Below are positions 59,701 to 64,000 of a stretch of 64,000 nucleotides of DNA, piece by piece; position 1 is the first letter of the stretch; every line of letters begins with the position of its first letter. The stretch is from Bombyx mori. Lineage: Eukaryota > Arthropoda > Insecta > Lepidoptera > Bombycidae. The stretch lies in NCBI RefSeq assembly GCF_030269925.1, contig NC_085116.1, positions 11,408,001 through 11,472,000 of the forward strand. Direction: 5' to 3'. Both the position numbers and the translations under genes were made by a program. The notes under the pieces were generated by a model that saw only the letters and a list, made by a program, of their open reading frames with translations, was not told the DNA's origin and searched no databases.

Positions 59701-62700
59701 TAATATTTGGATATTTATCCAACAATTAATTTTGTCTTTAGATTGTATTTAATTTAAGGAAAATAAATCAGCTTTTATAAAATGGGCCAAAATGTCCTCC
59801 CTGATAGTCGATGATACTTACTTATAATAGAGAGTTTTAATTTGAATTGCTTAAGACTTTTTGTTAAATTAAAAACCAGCATTCGTGAATTTTCCAAAAA
59901 TAAACTGGTATTATATTACATTTCAGTATAAAAGTATTTCAAAAATTAAACTTGAGCATCCGTAATCTAATTAATTAAAAATGACTACGCTTTTAAGTAA
60001 GTTTTCTAAATAAAAAGCTCCCTAAAACGCGCTTTCAATCAACTTCCAAATTGAAGGAGTAATATCGTCTAATAATATAAAACACGCATTTTTTTCATTC
60101 TTAATTTGTTTGCGACGATATGCTCACAGAGGGGGGCTGAGGCAATATGCACGCAAAGGGCAGATTCCACCATCTTGTATTGTATGTCTGTCTACATTAT
60201 ATATTCTGCATGTCTACAGTACGTTAATTGTACCGGCAGTAAGACAGTTTTATAATTGTGATAATGAAAAATCAAGATGCTTCAAACAATCATTATGTTT
60301 TTTTTTTCTATACATAAAACTTACCATATCTTATTCGTCAAATGCTTCATCCCTGTCCGGCTTCTCCTTTTGATGTTACAGACGTATATGTTTTGGAATT
60401 GGCTTATGAGGGATCAGTGATAAAATATATATCGCGAGCGCCCTATTTACGGAAGTTTTTTATTAATACAATATAATCCGGTATTGTGTTATTTGATCAC
60501 GGCATGTCATACGTTAGTGTTAAAATATAAAACAAAGTACAATCATTTCATTTGTGTAACTTACATTTGCAAGTCGATTACATTATTCCTTAAATAAACT
60601 TCTTTAGTTAGAAAATTAGGACTAGGAATAGGACAAGATATTTCGGTTATGAAACAGGTCACAGTATAATAAATAGTCTTTAATCAATGGCTTCGCAGCA
60701 AAACGCAATGTTTATCCAAGTGCTGGCGTCGGTCAAGTTAAAGGGAGCTTTGTATAGTCACGCGAAGTTAATCTGTCTTCATTTCCTATCTATCAGAATA
60801 GCGGCGAGCCCACGGGCGGAACCCAGTTGAGTCAACAAGGTTGCAAAGTATGGTTTTGAATTCCGAGACAAATACGCATTGTGAGTTCTATAAGAAAGAA
60901 AAAAAAACATTTCAATTATATTATTTTTATACTCTTTCGATTTTCATTCTTTTTTACTTTATTTGTTCAAAGATTTATTGACATACATTTTTCAATACAA
61001 TAACATATTTAATTACTTCAAACATTACATTTATGTATAATATATACAACTAAAGTTTAATTTTGAAAATCGCACTTCTAGAAAATTCTTTTTGTGTTTA
61101 TAGAAAGCGATATTTAAAGTTGTCAACCCCAGACATAAAACATTAGTCGCTATCAGGCGACTCTGTTAGTGAAAAATGATTTTCCACCACACCTTACAGC
61201 GGATTCACAATCTTTTAAACTTTGCCTTGTATTTTAAACGTTATCTATTGTTTTTACATCGCGTAACCGACTTATTTATCGTTTACTAACCTCATTTCTT
61301 TTTAATTTCAGGTATGTGTTACAAGTCACAAAGGTAAAACTACGAAATTCTTGACTAGGAAGAGTAGCCTATGCAAAATGATATCAAATAATCTAAGTCA
61401 AAAGGCTTTATGTGACCTATGCCGTCAAAAGTAAATACCTACTGTTCACGAACGTTTTAAACATAAATAGCTTCTTGTAAATTATAATCATATCATCATT
61501 ATCAATCATTTTACAATAAAATTGAGAATTTAATTTCATGTGTTAAAGTTGGCTCTGACATACACGGCGTTATGTCTATAAGAATTGCAAACTATATCAA
61601 TCTAGTTAGAGCCTCTGCTCACCTATGTCAAGAAATAAAATAGGCAACAATGTTGAGTATTATCAAAGAAAACGCAATTTACTTACCTCGTTATTTCCGT
61701 GAAGCGTTTTCCGATCATAATGACGGCTTATAGCTCGAACCAATTTAATATTTCCCCTTCGTTACTTAATTCGAACAGAGTATACAACTTGAAAAATTCA
61801 TTTACGTTTTGTATTTACGTGGCAATTTAAATTGAAAATGAAACTGCATCCTACAGAGCGAAACAATAGAATAGTTATCCCTCAGCTCCGGACTAAGGCT
61901 GGGACGGATGATGTGAATTTTAATTACATTTTTATGATACTAAAGCGGGCGTACTCAAGTATGTATGAAGGGCACAGACCGCGCTCTTGCAAACGCGCTT
62001 CCGGCGTGCGTACACAAAAACCCTTGCGACTTAAAAGGTTCATTGAGACGGAGACAAGTACTCGTCTATAGAGATTCACTGGAACAATGAAACGATTGAG
62101 TGGATTTTTTAGATCTAGTTTTCTCGAGTATAAAATCTAAGGGACGTTCCGTCATTGGTTACAATGCGAATTCTCACTGGTGGTAGGACTTTTTGTGAGT
62201 CCGCACGGGTAGGTACCACCACCCCGCCTATTTCTGCCGTGAAGCAGTAATGCGTTTCGGTTTGAAGGGTGGGGCAGCCGTTGTAACTATACTGAGACCT
62301 TAGAACTTATATCTCAAGGTGGGTGGTGCATTTACATTGTAGATGTCTATGGGCTCCAGTAACCACTTAACACCAGGTGGGCTCTGAGCTCGTCCACCCA
62401 TCTAAGCAATAAAAAAAAAGAATAAATAATAAAAGTAATTGTGTCATGTTTCATGCAACACATCCATTAAATCGATAATGAATTGCCGAAAATGGATGTT
62501 ATATATGCCACATAGTACGATTTGGTTTCTTAGCAACAAAGTGTTATTTAAAACAAAAAAAATTAAAATAATCTAACTCAAGAATTTTGTTGAAACTTTT
62601 ACAAACCTATTAAAATGTCTTGACTGTTATGTCGATTGAATTCGTAAGCGGGCTATATTTCACTTTAACATGAGATGGCTGTAAAATCCGAGATTCTGTA

Positions 62701-63969
62701 GGCAAGCGGCCATTTATATCTTATTTCGTCCATTCGATTTTACGTCCGAATGTTTTACGTTCGCAAGGAGATGTATTGGTGATGCAAATAAGCGGTATTT
62801 TCGAGTAAATCACCACGGTTTATGCCCGGGTAGGGGCAAATGGGCATTATCCTTCTTTGCATAACGCAAAACAACCACATTTCTTCGAGGGGCATTAGTC
62901 TTTCCTCGTACGTGATGTATATCGGGACAACGTCCTTGAAGTGCCCATTGTACTCTCAGCGTAAATCAACAACAGCCGGAATCAAGCGACGGATGAACCA
63001 TAGCGGAAAACAAATCATTTCGTAAGCCGTCGCGATCGCGAAAATACAATAAATAGAAAAAAAAAAAAAAGGTGCGTTAAAATGAAAAACGACAAACAAC
63101 AATGAAACGTGGATTTCCATAAATAACGCAGCACGCTTTCGTTGCGAATGTGGGTAGGTTTCGAGAGTTTATATAGGAGACGAAGCGTGGCCGGTAAACA
63201 ATGAGAAACATTTGAATTATGAGATTTAACATTGAAATTGCTCGCTTCGGTTTCGTTACATTATGAAGATTTCGGTATTCGAATTACTTGGGGTCCGATG
63301 GTTGCGCCCTGATACCGATATATTGACCGAGGAGAATTAGTATGCTCACCGCGCGCTTGTTTTTGCTACGTATTTTTTTTTCTAAAAGGAAAATAATGAC
63401 ATCATAAGTCAAGAGGAGATAAGCTTAACCGGCCCGTATTGTTTATCAGGTTTCAATTGAGATTTTTCAGTTAAGGTTCATAATGTTATTAATTTTGTAA
63501 GATGATCGTTTTTCGAAGTTCCGAGGAAATGTTTTTGTAATCTAGAGATATGTAATTAGATTTTATTTCATTATTACATTTCATAATCTGTTCTTTTTGA
63601 TGCTGGATTAAATGCGGCTTATCAAAGTGAAAACATTGTTGTATACAATTTACATCTATATACGTCGGCTTCCGGATACGTATGCCACCGGTCGGTCCTT
63701 CATACATAGCTTAGTGAAGTACCCACGAAACAAATTTGAAATTCACCCCATAACGAAACGAACGAAATGAGGCTTGATATTTTGACGCTATAATCACACT
63801 GATATTAAGAATTTTAAATAACACTGAGCCGTTAATCTTAATACGCAATAAAGTGCTATAATTGTTTAAATAAAACTAAAAGAAAAACAAACGTAACATT
63901 GATTGAAACATAGCTTCGAAAACTGAAGTTTGAAACAAGAAAACAATAATTAAATATCTATCTTTGTTT
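59701..63969 (+). other. Intron at the right end
   Basis: AT-rich with the SINE at 62176. A 22-base segment at 61312-61333 is flanked by AG and GT signals but reads as no known Musashi peptide in any phase. Frames of 60-87 codons have no motif. Confidence 0.5.
62176..62419 (+). mobile_element. Bm1-type SINE, best-preserved copy
   Basis: Runs from ACTGGTGGTAGGACTTTTT to CCCATCTAAGCAAT and an A-run, 244 bp with very few differences from the consensus implied by the other copies. Confidence 0.92.
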
Positions 63970-64000
63970 CATTGCATAGATCGGTGAAAGAACTGACAGC
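63970..64000 (-). mobile_element. Bm1-type SINE running off the window end
   Basis: ATTGCATAGATCGGTGAAAG and the following bases match the start of the copy at 398 (ATTGCTTAGATCGGTGGAAG); only the 3' end of the SINE lies in the window. Confidence 0.7.

Noticed and set aside
61312..61333. Possible 22-nt microexon with AG and GT flanks
   Set aside because: None of the three phases gives a Musashi-like peptide, and such short AG...GT spans are common by chance.

Overview
This is animal nuclear DNA, almost certainly from a silkmoth (Bombyx, Lepidoptera). The evidence is many copies of a Bm1-type SINE, several Lepidoptera-type non-autonomous Helitrons with CTAG ends, LINE 3' fragments of kinds common in moths, an RTE-clade LINE and a BEL/Pao LTR retrotransposon. 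There are no prokaryotic gene arrangements, and nearly all open frames are short and random. Species-level naming is inference.

Host gene content is minimal. The one convincing host coding segment is a 49-nt internal exon at 25822-25870 (+), with a strong acceptor and donor. Its 16 full codons match the middle of the second RNA-recognition motif of the Musashi/Rbp6 RNA-binding proteins. The window therefore reads as the inside of a long Rbp6-type gene on the + strand: about 25.8 kb of upstream intron and about 38 kb of downstream intron, filled with repeats.

Layout. 0.4-2.4 kb: a Bm1-type SINE, a 320-bp dispersed repeat and a 418-bp Helitron. 3.68-10.81 kb: a complete BEL/Pao element on the - strand, with two 1030-bp LTRs that look identical, a 5-bp target duplication, a tRNA-Tyr primer site and a polypurine tract. 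Its gag-pol is broken by frameshifts and two apparent internal deletions, while the RNase H-integrase part is open. 11-25 kb: a second Helitron, LINE relics, and full-length-like and partial SINEs in AT-rich intron. 25.8 kb: the Musashi exon. 26-49 kb: intron with scattered SINEs, a second copy of the 320-bp repeat, a third Helitron, two copies of a 38-bp-TIR MITE family, and tails of two LINE families. 49.2-52.45 kb: a young RTE-clade LINE on the - strand with an intact 985-codon endonuclease-reverse transcriptase frame, an (AAT)n tail and a 111-bp perfect target duplication. 52.5-64 kb: more SINEs, a jockey-like LINE 3' end and plain intron.

Most worth attention: the BEL/Pao copy with apparently identical LTRs but a defective interior, suggesting mobilisation in trans; the RTE insertion whose open frame begins inside the duplicated host target; the shared start point of six Bm1-type copies; and the isolated 49-nt frame-critical Musashi exon. 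I found no CRISPR, rRNA, functional tRNA, operon or evident new biochemical system.
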